64,000 bases of DNA from Bacteroidota bacterium (GCA_023397505.1 JAEWUC010000001.1:62001-126000); one strand, 5' to 3'; positions 1-9,682 are shown, counted from the stretch's first letter. Numbers and translations are program-made. The notes: generated by a model from the sequence alone, not told the origin.

Positions 1-131
1 ATCTTTCTGTTATAGATGAAGATGAGATGAAAAGTTTGGATTTATTTTATGCGAAAAATCAAAATATTTGGCTCGATCTCGAAATATTGGGACGAACTAT
101 TTCCAAAATGTTTTTTAAGACGGAGAAATAA
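1..131 (+). CDS. Bacterial sugar transferase, C-terminal end (5' part outside window)
   Basis: The window opens inside a reading frame (codons from position 3) that ends in a TAA overlapping the accA start as TAATG. About 42 residues are visible. They contain LDLFYAKN followed by WLDLEILGRT, which matches the conserved C-terminus of the polyprenyl-phosphate sugar-1-phosphate transferase family (WcaJ/EpsL type; usual form 'LDlyYirnwSlwlDlkillrT'). Such enzymes load the first sugar onto the undecaprenyl carrier at the inner membrane for polysaccharide synthesis. The catalytic part lies upstream of the window, so the substrate cannot be inferred. The one-base overlap suggests translational coupling to accA. 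Confidence 0.7.
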   Translation, partial: LSVIDEDEMKSLDLFYAKNQNIWLDLEILGRTISKMFFKTEK

Positions 132-1081
132 TGGCAAAAAATACACTCGATTTTGAAAAACCGATTATCGAATTGGAAAGTAAAATAGAAGAAATGCGGA
201 AGTACGAAAACCAACTCGATATTTCCGAAGAAGTTCAAACTCTTGAAGAAAAAGTTAATCAGCTTAAAAAAAATATTTACGATAATCTTACACGCTGGCA
301 GAGAGTTCAGCTTGCTCGTCATCCCGAACGACCTTATACTCAAGATTATATTTATATGATAATGGAAGATTTTATTGAATTGCACGGGGATAGACAATAT
401 AAAGATGATCATGCGATTATAGGTGGATTTGCAAAAATTGATGAATACAAAGTGATGGTAATTGGCCATCAAAAAGGACGAGATACAAAATCAAATTTGT
501 TTAGAAATTTTGGAATGCCGAATCCCGAAGGTTATAGAAAAGCTTTGCGTTTAATGAAACTTGCTGAAAAATTTAATAAACCTGTAATCACATTATTGGA
601 TACGCCCGGTGCTTATCCGGGAATTGAGGCCGAACAGCGCGGGCAAGCGGAAGCGATTGCGCGAAATCTTTTGGAAATGAGCCGGCTTAAAGTTCCGATA
701 ATTGTTTGCATAATTGGGGAAGGTGCTAGCGGCGGCGCACTCGGCATCGGCATCGGCGACAGAATTCTAATGCTGCAAAATACTTGGTATTCTGTAATTA
801 GTCCCGAATCTTGCTCAAGTATTTTATGGCGAAGCTGGGATTATAAAGAACAAGCAGCCGAAGCTTTAAAACTTACAGCCGAAGATTTGATAGAGCAGGG
901 AATTGTTGACAGAATAGTACCGGAACCTCTCGGCGGCGCGCATAAAAATCATCAATTAATGGCCAGCACTTTAAAAACAGTTTTAAAAGAAGAACTTGCA
1001 TCGTTAGTAAAAATTAAACCCGATAAACTTGTTCAATCCCGTTTGGAAAAATTTGGTAAAATGGGCGTTTATCAGGAATAG
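131..1081 (+). CDS. accA: Acetyl-CoA carboxylase carboxyltransferase subunit alpha
   Basis: AccA pairs with AccD to move the carboxyl group from carboxybiotin to acetyl-CoA, giving malonyl-CoA, the first committed step of fatty acid synthesis in the cytoplasm. The protein is 316 residues, close to the roughly 320 of E. coli AccA. It starts with an N-terminal helical/coiled segment (residues 1-50, with LARHPERPYT near 58-67). The crotonase-fold carboxyltransferase core follows, with LDTPGAYPG near 156 and the glycine-rich oxyanion segment EGASGGALGIGIGDR near 197. accD is not next to it. The start is the ATG overlapping the upstream stop codon. Confidence 0.97.
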   Translation: MAKNTLDFEKPIIELESKIEEMRKYENQLDISEEVQTLEEKVNQLKKNIYDNLTRWQRVQLARHPERPYTQDYIYMIMEDFIELHGDRQYKDDHAIIGGFAKIDEYKVMVIGHQKGRDTKSNLFRNFGMPNPEGYRKALRLMKLAEKFNKPVITLLDTPGAYPGIEAEQRGQAEAIARNLLEMSRLKVPIIVCIIGEGASGGALGIGIGDRILMLQNTWYSVISPESCSSILWRSWDYKEQAAEALKLTAEDLIEQGIVDRIVPEPLGGAHKNHQLMASTLKTVLKEELASLVKIKPDKLVQSRLEKFGKMGVYQE

Positions 1082-1201
1082 ATTTTATAACCATTTTTTC
1101 TTGCTCATATTCGTGATCTTAATCCCGATCAATTTAAAAAGAATAAGAGCATGAGCAGATTAATGGTATGAGAAATACTAATTCATCATATAAATTCTGA
1201 C

Positions 1202-1618
1202 ATGTTAAAAAACACAACTTCCATCCGTGTGCGCTATGCCGATACCGACAAAATGCAATTCGTTTATAACGGTAAATATCTTGAGTATTTTGAAGTAGGA
1301 AGAACTGAATTGTTGAGATCATCAGGTTTAGCATATTCCGAAGTTGAAAATGCTGGTTATCAACTACCTTTGATTGAAGCCGGTGTTAAATATTTTTCGC
1401 CAGGTAGATACGATGATATTCTTGATGTTGAAGCTACAGTAAAAGAATTGTTTTCGCCAAAAGTTCATATTGAATATAAAATTACTCGCAACCCAACCGG
1501 CGAATTAATAGCTGAAGGTTTTACGACTCATATTTTTATGAATGCCGAGACAAAGAAAGCGGTAAAGCCGCCAAAAATTTACATGGACACACTTAAACCT
1601 TTTTTTACACAAGATTAA
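1202..1618 (+). CDS. Acyl-CoA thioesterase, YbgC/FadM (4HBT hot-dog) family
   Basis: A 138-residue single hot-dog domain protein that hydrolyses acyl-CoA thioesters. The N-terminal motif RVRYADTDKMQFVYNGKY (residues 9-26) matches the YbgC signature, with Asp16 in the catalytic Asp position. The usual YH of YbgC is YN here (Asn23), a small deviation seen in some family members. A 120-bp gap with no gene separates it from accA, and the flippase gene follows 46 bp downstream on the same strand. The acyl chain preference cannot be read from sequence. YbgC members in other bacteria act with phospholipid synthesis enzymes or the Tol-Pal system, but no tol gene is present here. Confidence 0.88.
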   Translation: MLKNTTSIRVRYADTDKMQFVYNGKYLEYFEVGRTELLRSSGLAYSEVENAGYQLPLIEAGVKYFSPGRYDDILDVEATVKELFSPKVHIEYKITRNPTGELIAEGFTTHIFMNAETKKAVKPPKIYMDTLKPFFTQD

Positions 1619-1664
1619 TTGATGTAGTAAAGCAAAAACTGGGCTGTTCGGAAAAGATTAATAA

Positions 1665-3128
1665 ATGAAAGAAAAAATTAAAGAGCTCTCGAAAGACACA
1701 ATTCTTTATGGCATCAGTACAATTGTTGGAAGATTTTTAAATTTCATTCTAGTGCCTTTTTATACAAATGTTTTCTCGCCGGCTGAAAATGGAATATTCA
1801 ACAACGTTTACGCTTACATAGCTTTTTTTAATGTAGTTTATATTTACGGAATGGACGCCGCTTTCATGAAGTTTTTTTCATCTGCGGATCAAAGTAAAAA
1901 GAAAGATACTTTTTCAACACCTTATATTTTTGTTTTAGGAACCACGCTTTTCCTTTCTCTACTTCTTATAATATTTAAAAGCAGTTTCCTTGAATTGATG
2001 GAACTAAAACAAGAATATTCTTCACTACATTCTTATTTAATATTAATTCTTTTATTCGATACAATTGCACTTGTGCCGTTTGCTAACTTACGTCTGCACC
2101 GTAAAGTTATAAAGTTTACTTCGATAAAGATTACAAACATTCTAATAAATCTTGCATTGAATTTAGTATTAATTCTCTATTTAAAAATGGGAATTGAGGC
2201 AATATTTATTGCGAACTTAGCAGCGTCAATTTTTTCTTTTGCAGCACTCACACCGGATATTTTCAAAAATCTTCATTTCAAAATTGATAAAGAAATTCTC
2301 AAAAAAATGTTGTACTTCGGGTTGCCGTATTTGCCTGCAAGTATTTCATCAACAATTGTTCAGGTTATAGATAGACCGATTGTGCAGGCAATGACGAATA
2401 CCGAAACACTTGGAATTTATTCTGCAAATTATAAGCTTGGTATTTTCATGATGCTTTTTGTAACGATGTTTAATTTTGCATGGCAGCCGTTCTTTTTAAC
2501 AAATGCCAAGGAAGAAAACGCAAAAGAACTGTTTTCGAAAATTCTTACATTGTTTCTGTTGGTCGCAAGTGTGATTTGGATTTTGCTCACTTTATTTGTC
2601 GATGATTTTGCGCGTTGGGAAATTTTACCGGGCCGTTCCATTATAGGTAAAGAATTTTTAAGCGGACTTTCAATCGTACCCATAATTTTACTCGGCTATT
2701 TGTTCAACGGAATTTATTATAATTTTCAAGCCGGTTTATACATTGAAGAGAAAACAAAATATTTTCCTATCGTTACGGGACTCGGAGCAATTATAAATGT
2801 CTGTTCCAATTTGATTCTTATTCCTGCATTGGGAATAATGGGCGCAGCGCTTTCTACTCTTTTTGCATACATGGCAATGGCAGCAAGTTTGTTTTATTTC
2901 TCACAAAAGGTCTTTGAAATCAAATATGAATATTCACGCATCATTAAAATCATTTCATTGATTTTTGTAACCGGCGGAGTTTATTACTATCTATTATATA
3001 ATACCGGTTTGAGTTTAGCAATTAAATTTATTCTGCTTGCTGGATTTGTGTTCGCGATATTTATTCTTCGTATTCTCAACCTTTCGGAGTTTCTTAAATT
3101 AAGTAAGAAACTCATGCGAATCGGATAA
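1665..3128 (+). CDS. Wzx/MATE-like polysaccharide flippase (oligosaccharide repeat exporter)
   Basis: A 487-residue, very hydrophobic protein with about 12-14 predicted membrane segments. It has the polysaccharide-biosynthesis (Polysacc_synt) N-terminal pattern TILYGISTIVGRFLNFILV near residues 10-28, the usual first helix of Wzx/MurJ-like MOP exporters. These proteins flip undecaprenyl-linked sugars across the inner membrane. Together with the sugar transferase end at the window start it suggests surface-glycan synthesis nearby, although accA and a thioesterase lie between. The exact substrate is not predictable. MurJ is a less likely identity because the protein has no recognisable MurJ landmarks. 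Confidence 0.85.
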   Translation: MKEKIKELSKDTILYGISTIVGRFLNFILVPFYTNVFSPAENGIFNNVYAYIAFFNVVYIYGMDAAFMKFFSSADQSKKKDTFSTPYIFVLGTTLFLSLLLIIFKSSFLELMELKQEYSSLHSYLILILLFDTIALVPFANLRLHRKVIKFTSIKITNILINLALNLVLILYLKMGIEAIFIANLAASIFSFAALTPDIFKNLHFKIDKEILKKMLYFGLPYLPASISSTIVQVIDRPIVQAMTNTETLGIYSANYKLGIFMMLFVTMFNFAWQPFFLTNAKEENAKELFSKILTLFLLVASVIWILLTLFVDDFARWEILPGRSIIGKEFLSGLSIVPIILLGYLFNGIYYNFQAGLYIEEKTKYFPIVTGLGAIINVCSNLILIPALGIMGAALSTLFAYMAMAASLFYFSQKVFEIKYEYSRIIKIISLIFVTGGVYYYLLYNTGLSLAIKFILLAGFVFAIFILRILNLSEFLKLSKKLMRIG

Positions 3129-3216
3129 TTAGGTTCGTTTCAAGTTCTTTGTTTAAAATCAAGAAAGGAAAAAAAATCTTTTACTTTATATTTGTCTCAA
3201 CACAATTCAGAATGTT

Positions 3217-3672
3217 ATGGAACAAATCAAAATAAAAATTCAAAGAGTAACGGAAAATTTTAACGATATTCCGATGCCGGAATATGCCACGGAAGGAAGC
3301 AGCGGTCTTGATCTTCGTGCTGCAGTTGAAAGCGATTTTATAATTGAAAAAGGTAAAGTGGCTCTTGTTTCAACAAATCTACGTGTTGAAATTCCTTTTG
3401 GATATGAAATTCAAGTTCGACCGCGCAGCGGTTTAGCCGCAAAGAATGGGATTGGAGTTTTAAATTCTCCAGGCACAATTGATTCCGATTACCGCGGCGA
3501 AATAAAAATAATTTTATTCAACTTTGGAACTGAAGATTTTGTTATAAAACGCGGCGATAGAATTGCACAAATGATTCTTGCAAAAGTTTATAGAATGGAT
3601 ATTGAAGAAACTCATGAATTAAATGACAGCAACCGCGGAGACGGAGGATTTGGACATACGGGAACGAAGTGA
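3217..3672 (+). CDS. dut: Deoxyuridine 5'-triphosphate nucleotidohydrolase (dUTPase)
   Basis: Hydrolyses dUTP to dUMP and pyrophosphate, keeping uracil out of DNA and feeding dTMP synthesis. All five trimeric dUTPase motifs are visible in 151 residues: SSGLDLRA near 29, RPRSGLAAKNG near 69, GTIDSDYRGE near 88, RGDRIAQMI near 113, and the C-terminal glycine-rich RGDGGFGHTG near 140 that closes over the substrate. Length and motif order are typical of the trimeric all-beta enzyme. It stands between the flippase and dnaE with gaps of 88 and 113 bp. Confidence 0.97.
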   Translation: MEQIKIKIQRVTENFNDIPMPEYATEGSSGLDLRAAVESDFIIEKGKVALVSTNLRVEIPFGYEIQVRPRSGLAAKNGIGVLNSPGTIDSDYRGEIKIILFNFGTEDFVIKRGDRIAQMILAKVYRMDIEETHELNDSNRGDGGFGHTGTK

Positions 3673-3785
3673 GTGAAGAATGGAGAGCGTAGAGTTTAGA
3701 GTTAATTCAAAGAGAGTGAGATAACAATTTTTCATAATAGATAGATTCAAGTATCAAGAATCTAGAATCCAGCTTCAAGAAAAGA

Positions 3786-6700
3786 ATGTCAGATTTTATA
3801 CATATACATAATCATTCGCATTACAGTTTGCAGGACGGCGCATGCACTGTTGAAGATTTAATTGAAGCTGCAAAAGTAAACAACATGCACGCGGTTGCGC
3901 TTACCGATCACGGTGTAATGTTCGGCGTTTCGGAGTTTTATAAAAAAGCAAAAAAAGCAGGCGTCAAACCTTTAATCGGTATGGAAGCATACGTCGATTT
4001 CGAAAAAAGTAGATTAATTAAAGGCGGCGACTCCGACGGATTAAAAAAGAAAACAAAACATTACAATCATCTTCTTCTTCTCGCAAAAAATAAAACCGGC
4101 TATCAAAACTTAATGAAGATGACATCTATCGGTCACATTGAAGGATTTTATTATCGACCGAGAATTGATCTTGAAATATTAAGAAAGTACAGCGAAGGAT
4201 TGATCTGCACATCTGCTTGTCCCGCCGGTCCAATTTCAACACAGCTTGTAAATGATGAATGGAAAAAAGCACGCGACATTGCGATAACTTTAAAAGAAAT
4301 TTTTGATGAAGATTTTTACTTGGAAATTCAAGATCACGGGATGGATGTTGAACAGCCGATACTTTCCGGAATGCCTAAGCTTGCGCAAGAACTTGGAATA
4401 AAACTCGTTGCTTCGAATGATATTCATTATATAGATAAAGATCACGCAGTTGCACACAACATTCTTATAAACATCGGCGACAAAACAGGAAATGTAGATT
4501 ATAAGGAATTGCGTTACGGCACAGATCAGATTTATTTCAAATCCGCCGATGAAATGAAAAAACTTTTCAAAAATTATAAAGGCGCAATTGAAAATACACT
4601 TGAGATAGATCAGAAAATAAATCTCGATTTAGATTTTACAGGTCATCATTATCCGCAATTTCCTATTCCGCCGGAATCAAAGGCAAAAGATCTCGAAGAA
4701 TATTTAACGCAGCTTTCATATGAAGGGCTCGATAAAAGATTTAAAACAATCACACCGGAAATTGAAGATAGATTCAAGTATGAACTTGATGTAATTAAAC
4801 AAATGGGTTATGCAGGGTATTTTTTAATTGTTCAGGATTTTATAAATGCATCCAAAAAACGGGGAATACCAGTCGGACCAGGCCGCGGAAGTGCTGCTGG
4901 AAGTTTGGTAGCTTATGCTCTCGGTATTACAAATGTTGATCCTTTGAAATACAGTTTATTGTTCGAAAGATTTTTGAATCCCGCAAGAAAATCAATGCCC
5001 GATATCGACGTTGACTTTGCCGACAGTCAACGCGGCGAAGTTATAGAATATGTTAAAGAAAAGTACGGCTCGGAATCTGTCTGCCAGATTATTACTTTTA
5101 ATCGTCTTTCATCAAAGGCTGTTTTGCGAGATGTCGCACGCGTTCTAAAAATTCCTATTCCTCAAGTCGATGCAATTACAAAATGGATTCCATCAAAATT
5201 CGGAAGAGTATTTACAATTGATCAGGCTTTGGATGAAGTACCCGAACTTCAGTGGCTGAAGAAAACAGATGATCCGATGATGACAGAGTTGTTGAAGTAT
5301 GCGAGAATACTTGAAGGTATGAACCGCAATGCTTCCACACATGCTGCAGGTGTTGTAATCGCCCCGGGCGATGTTTCGGATTATGTTCCGCTCGCAATTT
5401 ACGGCGGCAATACAAAGGATATTGTTACTCAATACAACATGAAAGAATTGGAAGATGCGGGGCTTCTTAAAATGGACTTTCTCGGTCTCGATACTCTTTC
5501 AATAATTCGCGATACAATCGAGCTTGTAAAACAAACCCGCGGCGAAGCAATTGATATTGATACTATTCCCGTTGATGATCCAAAAACATATGATTTGTTT
5601 TCAAAAGGGCAAACAACAGGCGTTTTTCAGTTTGAATCCGCTCCGATGAGGGAATATTTAAAGAAGCTGAAACCTACAAGTATAAATGATCTTTCGGCGA
5701 TGAACGCATTATACCGTCCAGGACCGATGGATTTTATTAATGATTTTATTGATCGAAAACACGGAAGAAAAAAAATTGAGTATTTGCATCCCGTACTCGA
5801 AGAAATATTAAAAGAAACATACGGTATTATTGTTTACCAGGAACAAGTAATCCAGATTGCTAACAAAGTCGGTGGGATGAGTTTAGCGGAAGCGGATTTG
5901 CTGCGCCGCGCAATGGGCAAAAAAGACCTGAAGGCGATGGCGGAGCAGAAAGAAAAATTTACCGAAGGCGCAGTAAAAAACAATATTGATAAAAAAAGTG
6001 CTGTTGAAATTTTTGACGCCATTGATAAATTTGCGAATTACGGATTTAACAAATCACACTCGGTTGCATATTCTATTGTTGCTTATCAAACCGCATATTT
6101 AAAAGCTCATTATCAAGAAGAAACACTTGCTGCAAATCTTTCCAACAAATACGACAGTACTGATAAAGTTACAATTCTTTTAGAAGACTGCAGAAAACTT
6201 GGAGTAAAAGTTCAACAACCGGACATAAATAATCCGTCTGTGATGTTCAAGGTTAAAGACAAGAAGATAATTTTTGGAATGGCGGCAATTAAAAACGTTG
6301 GCATCCCGGCAGTTGAAGAAATTCAAAGAGCACATGAAGAACTGGGAAGAGATTTTACAAGTATATATGATTTTTGTGCGCACGTTGACACTCGCCTTGT
6401 TAACAAACGCGCTCTCGAAGGTTTAGTTCTCGCAGGTGCATTCGATAATTTCGGTGGAACAAGAGCGCAGCATTTAGCGGCAGTAGAAGAAGCTTTGAGT
6501 ATCGGCGGTAAAATTAAATCGGCAAAAGAAAATCATAGCGATAGTTTGTTCGGCGGCGGCGATCAGGAATTTCATTTTGAAGAACCGCAACTTCCCGAGG
6601 TTCGTCCGTGGGAAGTTAAAGAACGTTTGGCAAAGGAAAGACAGGTGCTTGGTTTTTATTTAAGCGATCACCCGTTAAGAAAATTTGATACTGAATATAA

Positions 6701-7241
6701 TTCGTTTGCAACTGTACATCTCGGTGAGCCGGCAACTTTTAATTTTAACGATGCTGTTCGAGCGTGCGGTGTTGTAACGGACGTAATGCCAAAGACGGAT
6801 AAAGCCGGTCGCAAAATGGCATTCTTCAAACTAGATGACTATTCCGGTTCATGCGATTGTTTAATGTTCTCAAAAGTATTTGCCGAGTACGGGGAATTGA
6901 TTACAACCGAATCAACAATAATGGTAAAAGGAAAACTCGAAAGCAGCGGCGATACTGTTAAACTTCATGTCGATGAGGCAATCCCGCTTTCGGAAGTTCG
7001 AGCCAAATTTACTAAAAGACTGGGTATTATTATTGATACTGAAAATCATAACGAAGAAACAATTACACAGTTGAAAACTTTATTCGAACAAAACGAAGGT
7101 AAATACCCGGTAAATATGTTGATTCGTGATAATTTAGTTAATAGGGAATTTGCGGTTGATTACAAGGTAAATCTAAACGATGATTTTATCGAACAGATTA
7201 AAAAAATATTGGGATATGATTCTGTATCATTCTTTAATTAA
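3786..7241 (+). CDS. dnaE: DNA polymerase III alpha subunit
   Basis: Replicative polymerase catalytic subunit, 1151 residues, the usual DnaE1 size. Domains in order: N-terminal PHP domain (about 1-220), Pol III core with GPGRGSAAGS near 370 and the catalytic-Asp motif PDIDVDFAD near 404, finger and beta-binding regions, and a C-terminal OB fold (about 975-1070). The PHP domain keeps a full set of likely metal ligands (HNHSHYS, TDHG, GMEAY, NDIHY). E. coli DnaE has lost several of these, so an active PHP nuclease or proofreading role is possible here. That last point is inference from ligand retention. Confidence 0.98.
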   Translation: MSDFIHIHNHSHYSLQDGACTVEDLIEAAKVNNMHAVALTDHGVMFGVSEFYKKAKKAGVKPLIGMEAYVDFEKSRLIKGGDSDGLKKKTKHYNHLLLLAKNKTGYQNLMKMTSIGHIEGFYYRPRIDLEILRKYSEGLICTSACPAGPISTQLVNDEWKKARDIAITLKEIFDEDFYLEIQDHGMDVEQPILSGMPKLAQELGIKLVASNDIHYIDKDHAVAHNILINIGDKTGNVDYKELRYGTDQIYFKSADEMKKLFKNYKGAIENTLEIDQKINLDLDFTGHHYPQFPIPPESKAKDLEEYLTQLSYEGLDKRFKTITPEIEDRFKYELDVIKQMGYAGYFLIVQDFINASKKRGIPVGPGRGSAAGSLVAYALGITNVDPLKYSLLFERFLNPARKSMPDIDVDFADSQRGEVIEYVKEKYGSESVCQIITFNRLSSKAVLRDVARVLKIPIPQVDAITKWIPSKFGRVFTIDQALDEVPELQWLKKTDDPMMTELLKYARILEGMNRNASTHAAGVVIAPGDVSDYVPLAIYGGNTKDIVTQYNMKELEDAGLLKMDFLGLDTLSIIRDTIELVKQTRGEAIDIDTIPVDDPKTYDLFSKGQTTGVFQFESAPMREYLKKLKPTSINDLSAMNALYRPGPMDFINDFIDRKHGRKKIEYLHPVLEEILKETYGIIVYQEQVIQIANKVGGMSLAEADLLRRAMGKKDLKAMAEQKEKFTEGAVKNNIDKKSAVEIFDAIDKFANYGFNKSHSVAYSIVAYQTAYLKAHYQEETLAANLSNKYDSTDKVTILLEDCRKLGVKVQQPDINNPSVMFKVKDKKIIFGMAAIKNVGIPAVEEIQRAHEELGRDFTSIYDFCAHVDTRLVNKRALEGLVLAGAFDNFGGTRAQHLAAVEEALSIGGKIKSAKENHSDSLFGGGDQEFHFEEPQLPEVRPWEVKERLAKERQVLGFYLSDHPLRKFDTEYNSFATVHLGEPATFNFNDAVRACGVVTDVMPKTDKAGRKMAFFKLDDYSGSCDCLMFSKVFAEYGELITTESTIMVKGKLESSGDTVKLHVDEAIPLSEVRAKFTKRLGIIIDTENHNEETITQLKTLFEQNEGKYPVNMLIRDNLVNREFAVDYKVNLNDDFIEQIKKILGYDSVSFFN

Positions 7242-7269
7242 TTTATAAAGATATTCCCTCTTTATAACG

Positions 7270-7300
7270 TTTGATATAAATTTTGTATTTCTTAAGTTTG
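7270..7300 (+). promoter_or_regulatory. Candidate Bacteroidetes-type promoter for the enoyl reductase gene
   Basis: TTTG at 7270-7273, a 19-base spacer, then TAAGTTTG at 7293-7300. This matches the Bacteroidetes sigma factor consensus (-33 TTTG, -7 TAnnTTTG). The element ends 28 bp before the ATG at 7329, leaving room for a short leader. Found by eye only; the short consensus occurs by chance in AT-rich DNA. Confidence 0.4.
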
Positions 7301-7328
7301 TGCCACCTTTCAAATAAGAGGATTAAAA

Positions 7329-8153
7329 ATGGAAAATAAATGGGCACTGATTTTAGGTGCTTCCAGTGGTTTCGGCGGCGCTTCCGCTGTTGAACTTGCA
7401 AAGAACGGTTATAATATTTTTGGTATTCATTTGGACCGTCAGGCAACGATGCCGATGGTTCACCAAATAATAAAGAAGATAGAAAAGACTGGACAGCAGG
7501 CAGTTTTTTTTAATATAAATGCTGCCGATCAAATAAAAATAAACGATACACTTGATGAAATAAAAGAAAGATTTACTACAAAAGAACATCCCAAAATTAA
7601 TGTGCTGATTCATTCGCTTGCTTTCGGAACGCTTAAACCATACATCTCAAAAAATCCAAATGACAGTGTTACTCCCGCTCAAATGAATATGACGCTTGAT
7701 GTAATGGCTCATGCTCTTGTTTATTGGACACAAGGATTATATCAACGGGATTTACTTGCGCATAACGGAAGAATATTTGCATTAACAAGCGCGGGTTCTC
7801 AAACTGTAATTCCAAACTATGGAGCCGTCTCGGCTGCAAAAGCAGCACTTGAATCTCACATACGCCAGCTTGCCGTTGAACTTGGACCGATGTGTATTGC
7901 ATGTAATTCAATAATGGCAGGTGTTACAGACACACCGGCAGGAAGAAAGATACCAAAGTTTGATAAAATGCTTCGCGCGGCTGAAGAAAAAAATCCGCGT
8001 GGAAAATTAACTACTCCCGAGGAAGTTGCAAATGCAATTGTAGCATTGTGCGATGAAAAATGCGGATGGATTTCGGGAAATGTTATTGGTGTTGACGGAG
8101 GTGAATATGTAGTAAATTATATAGGCGAAAGAACCAACAACTCGCATAAATAA
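7329..8153 (+). CDS. Enoyl-ACP reductase-like short-chain dehydrogenase (FabI/FabL type)
   Basis: A 274-residue Rossmann-fold SDR. The cofactor loop GASSGFGG is at residues 10-17 and a C-terminal GWISGNVIGVDGGEY segment is present. The catalytic pair is spaced Tyr164-x6-Lys171 (NYGAVSAAK). This is the FabI/FabL enoyl reductase spacing rather than the Y-x3-K of ordinary SDRs, so the likely reaction is reduction of trans-2-enoyl-ACP in fatty acid elongation. The neighbouring acyl-CoA dehydrogenase also handles acyl chains. The loop is not the usual FabI form, so FabL-like or another 2-enoyl reductase remains possible. A candidate promoter lies just upstream. Confidence 0.75.
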   Translation: MENKWALILGASSGFGGASAVELAKNGYNIFGIHLDRQATMPMVHQIIKKIEKTGQQAVFFNINAADQIKINDTLDEIKERFTTKEHPKINVLIHSLAFGTLKPYISKNPNDSVTPAQMNMTLDVMAHALVYWTQGLYQRDLLAHNGRIFALTSAGSQTVIPNYGAVSAAKAALESHIRQLAVELGPMCIACNSIMAGVTDTPAGRKIPKFDKMLRAAEEKNPRGKLTTPEEVANAIVALCDEKCGWISGNVIGVDGGEYVVNYIGERTNNSHK

Positions 8154-8169
8154 CAAACCGGAATAAATT

Positions 8170-9312
8170 ATGAATGAATTTTCCTTTACTGAAGAACAGA
8201 AAATGCTTCGCGATATGACTCGCGATTTTGTAAACAACGAAATAAAACCTATTGCTTCAAAAATAGATTCGGAAGAAAAAATTCCTGACAATCTAATAAA
8301 AAAGCTTGGTGAACTCGGCTTTCTCGGTGTTTCATTTCCCGAAGAATATGGCGGCGGCGGTTTTGGTGAAGTTGGTTACTGCTTAATGCAGGAAGAAATT
8401 GCGCGCGGGTGTATGTCAACCGCGACATTTATCGGCGCACATCAATCGATCGGTGCAAATGTAATTAATATTGGCGGAACGGAAGAACAAAAACAAAAAT
8501 ATCTTGTTCCACTCGCTAAGGGGGAAAAGATAGGCGCATTCTGTTTAACCGAAGCTCAAGCAGGTTCGGATTCTTTTAATGTAAAAACTCGCGCAGAGTT
8601 CGACGGAGAGAATTGGATTTTAAATGGCGAAAAACTTTGGATTACAAACGGAAGCATTGCAAATATTGTTAGTGTTTTCGCCAGAACTTCTAAAGGATTA
8701 ACGGCGTTTATTGTTGAAACTGATTCACCTGGATTTCAAGCGGGGCCGCCGGAAAAAAAAATGGGAATTAAAGGAAGCACAACAAATCCAATAACTTTCG
8801 ACAATGTTAAAATTCCGAAAGAAAATTTAATTGGAACAGACGGACGCGGTTTTATTTTAGCTATGAAGACTCTCGATGCAGGAAGATTAGGACTCGGCGC
8901 TGCATGTCTCGGTGCAGCAAAAGAATTATTGGCACAATCTGCAATTTATGCAAAACAGCGCAAGCAGTTCGATCAAACGATTTCCAATTTCCAGGCCATA
9001 CAATTTATGCTTGCGGAAATGTCAACGTTAATATACGCGATGGAATCTATGGTTTATCGTACTGCTGTTGATTATGATCTGAAAAAAGATGTATCCCGAC
9101 AATCGGCAACTGTAAAACTTTTCTGTTCTGAATCGCTCGATAAAATTGCCGATTTCGCCGTACAAATTCACGGCGGCATGGGTTATTCACGCGAACTTCC
9201 AATCGAAAGATATTATAGAGATTCGCGCATTAATAGAATTTTTGAAGGTACAAACGAAATTCAAAAAGGAATTATTGCCCGCGATGTTTTAAAGAAAAAC
9301 GGCGCAATGTAA
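8170..9312 (+). CDS. Acyl-CoA dehydrogenase (short/medium chain, FAD-dependent)
   Basis: Oxidises acyl-CoA to trans-2-enoyl-CoA, passing electrons to an electron-transfer flavoprotein. At 380 residues it has the standard size. Seen in order: N-terminal helical domain with SFPEEYGGGG near 56, middle beta domain with FCLTEAQAGSD near 123 and WITNGS near 157, and C-terminal helical domain with QIHGGMGYSRELPIERYYRD near 330. The motif FEGTNEIQ carries Glu359 in the catalytic-base position of butyryl-CoA dehydrogenases. It begins 16 bp after the enoyl reductase gene, so the two are probably cotranscribed. No etfAB genes are in the window. Confidence 0.94.
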   Translation: MNEFSFTEEQKMLRDMTRDFVNNEIKPIASKIDSEEKIPDNLIKKLGELGFLGVSFPEEYGGGGFGEVGYCLMQEEIARGCMSTATFIGAHQSIGANVINIGGTEEQKQKYLVPLAKGEKIGAFCLTEAQAGSDSFNVKTRAEFDGENWILNGEKLWITNGSIANIVSVFARTSKGLTAFIVETDSPGFQAGPPEKKMGIKGSTTNPITFDNVKIPKENLIGTDGRGFILAMKTLDAGRLGLGAACLGAAKELLAQSAIYAKQRKQFDQTISNFQAIQFMLAEMSTLIYAMESMVYRTAVDYDLKKDVSRQSATVKLFCSESLDKIADFAVQIHGGMGYSRELPIERYYRDSRINRIFEGTNEIQKGIIARDVLKKNGAM

Positions 9313-9346
9313 TTAAGAAAACAAAATTAAAGGAGCACCAGTTAAT

Positions 9347-9670
9347 ATGAAACCTTTTACATTTACCGATAGCAATTTTGATGCAGAAGCTTTAAAATTC
9401 GATAAACCTGTTGTTGTAGATTTTTGGGCTGAATGGTGCGGACCATGCCGAATGATTGGACCAATCATTGAAGAACTTTCTGAAACGTTTGACGGCAAAG
9501 CAAAAGTAGGTAAACTTAATGTTGATGAAAATCCTCAAGTAGCAATGAAGTACGGTGTAAGAAGCATTCCTACAGTTTTATTTATTAAAAACGGAGAGGT
9601 TGCAGACAAAGTTATCGGCGCAGTGCAAAAAACTGTATTTGTAGATAAGCTAAATGCCTTGGTAAAATAA
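9347..9670 (+). CDS. trxA: Thioredoxin
   Basis: Small cytoplasmic disulfide reductase of 107 residues, the normal TrxA length. The active site WAEWCGPC puts the redox cysteines at 31 and 34, and the cis-proline motif SIPTVL follows near 74. There is no signal peptide, so this is the cytoplasmic housekeeping type. A good ribosome-binding site (AAAGGAG) lies about 10 bases before the ATG. The secreted propeller gene begins 12 bp after its stop codon. Confidence 0.97.
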   Translation: MKPFTFTDSNFDAEALKFDKPVVVDFWAEWCGPCRMIGPIIEELSETFDGKAKVGKLNVDENPQVAMKYGVRSIPTVLFIKNGEVADKVIGAVQKTVFVDKLNALVK

Positions 9671-9682
9671 AACTTTTTTGAA

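Noticed and set aside
3187..3194. TATATTTG before dut as a Bacteroidetes promoter
   Set aside because: No TTTG or TTG at the required spacing upstream; the nearest is about 35 bases away.
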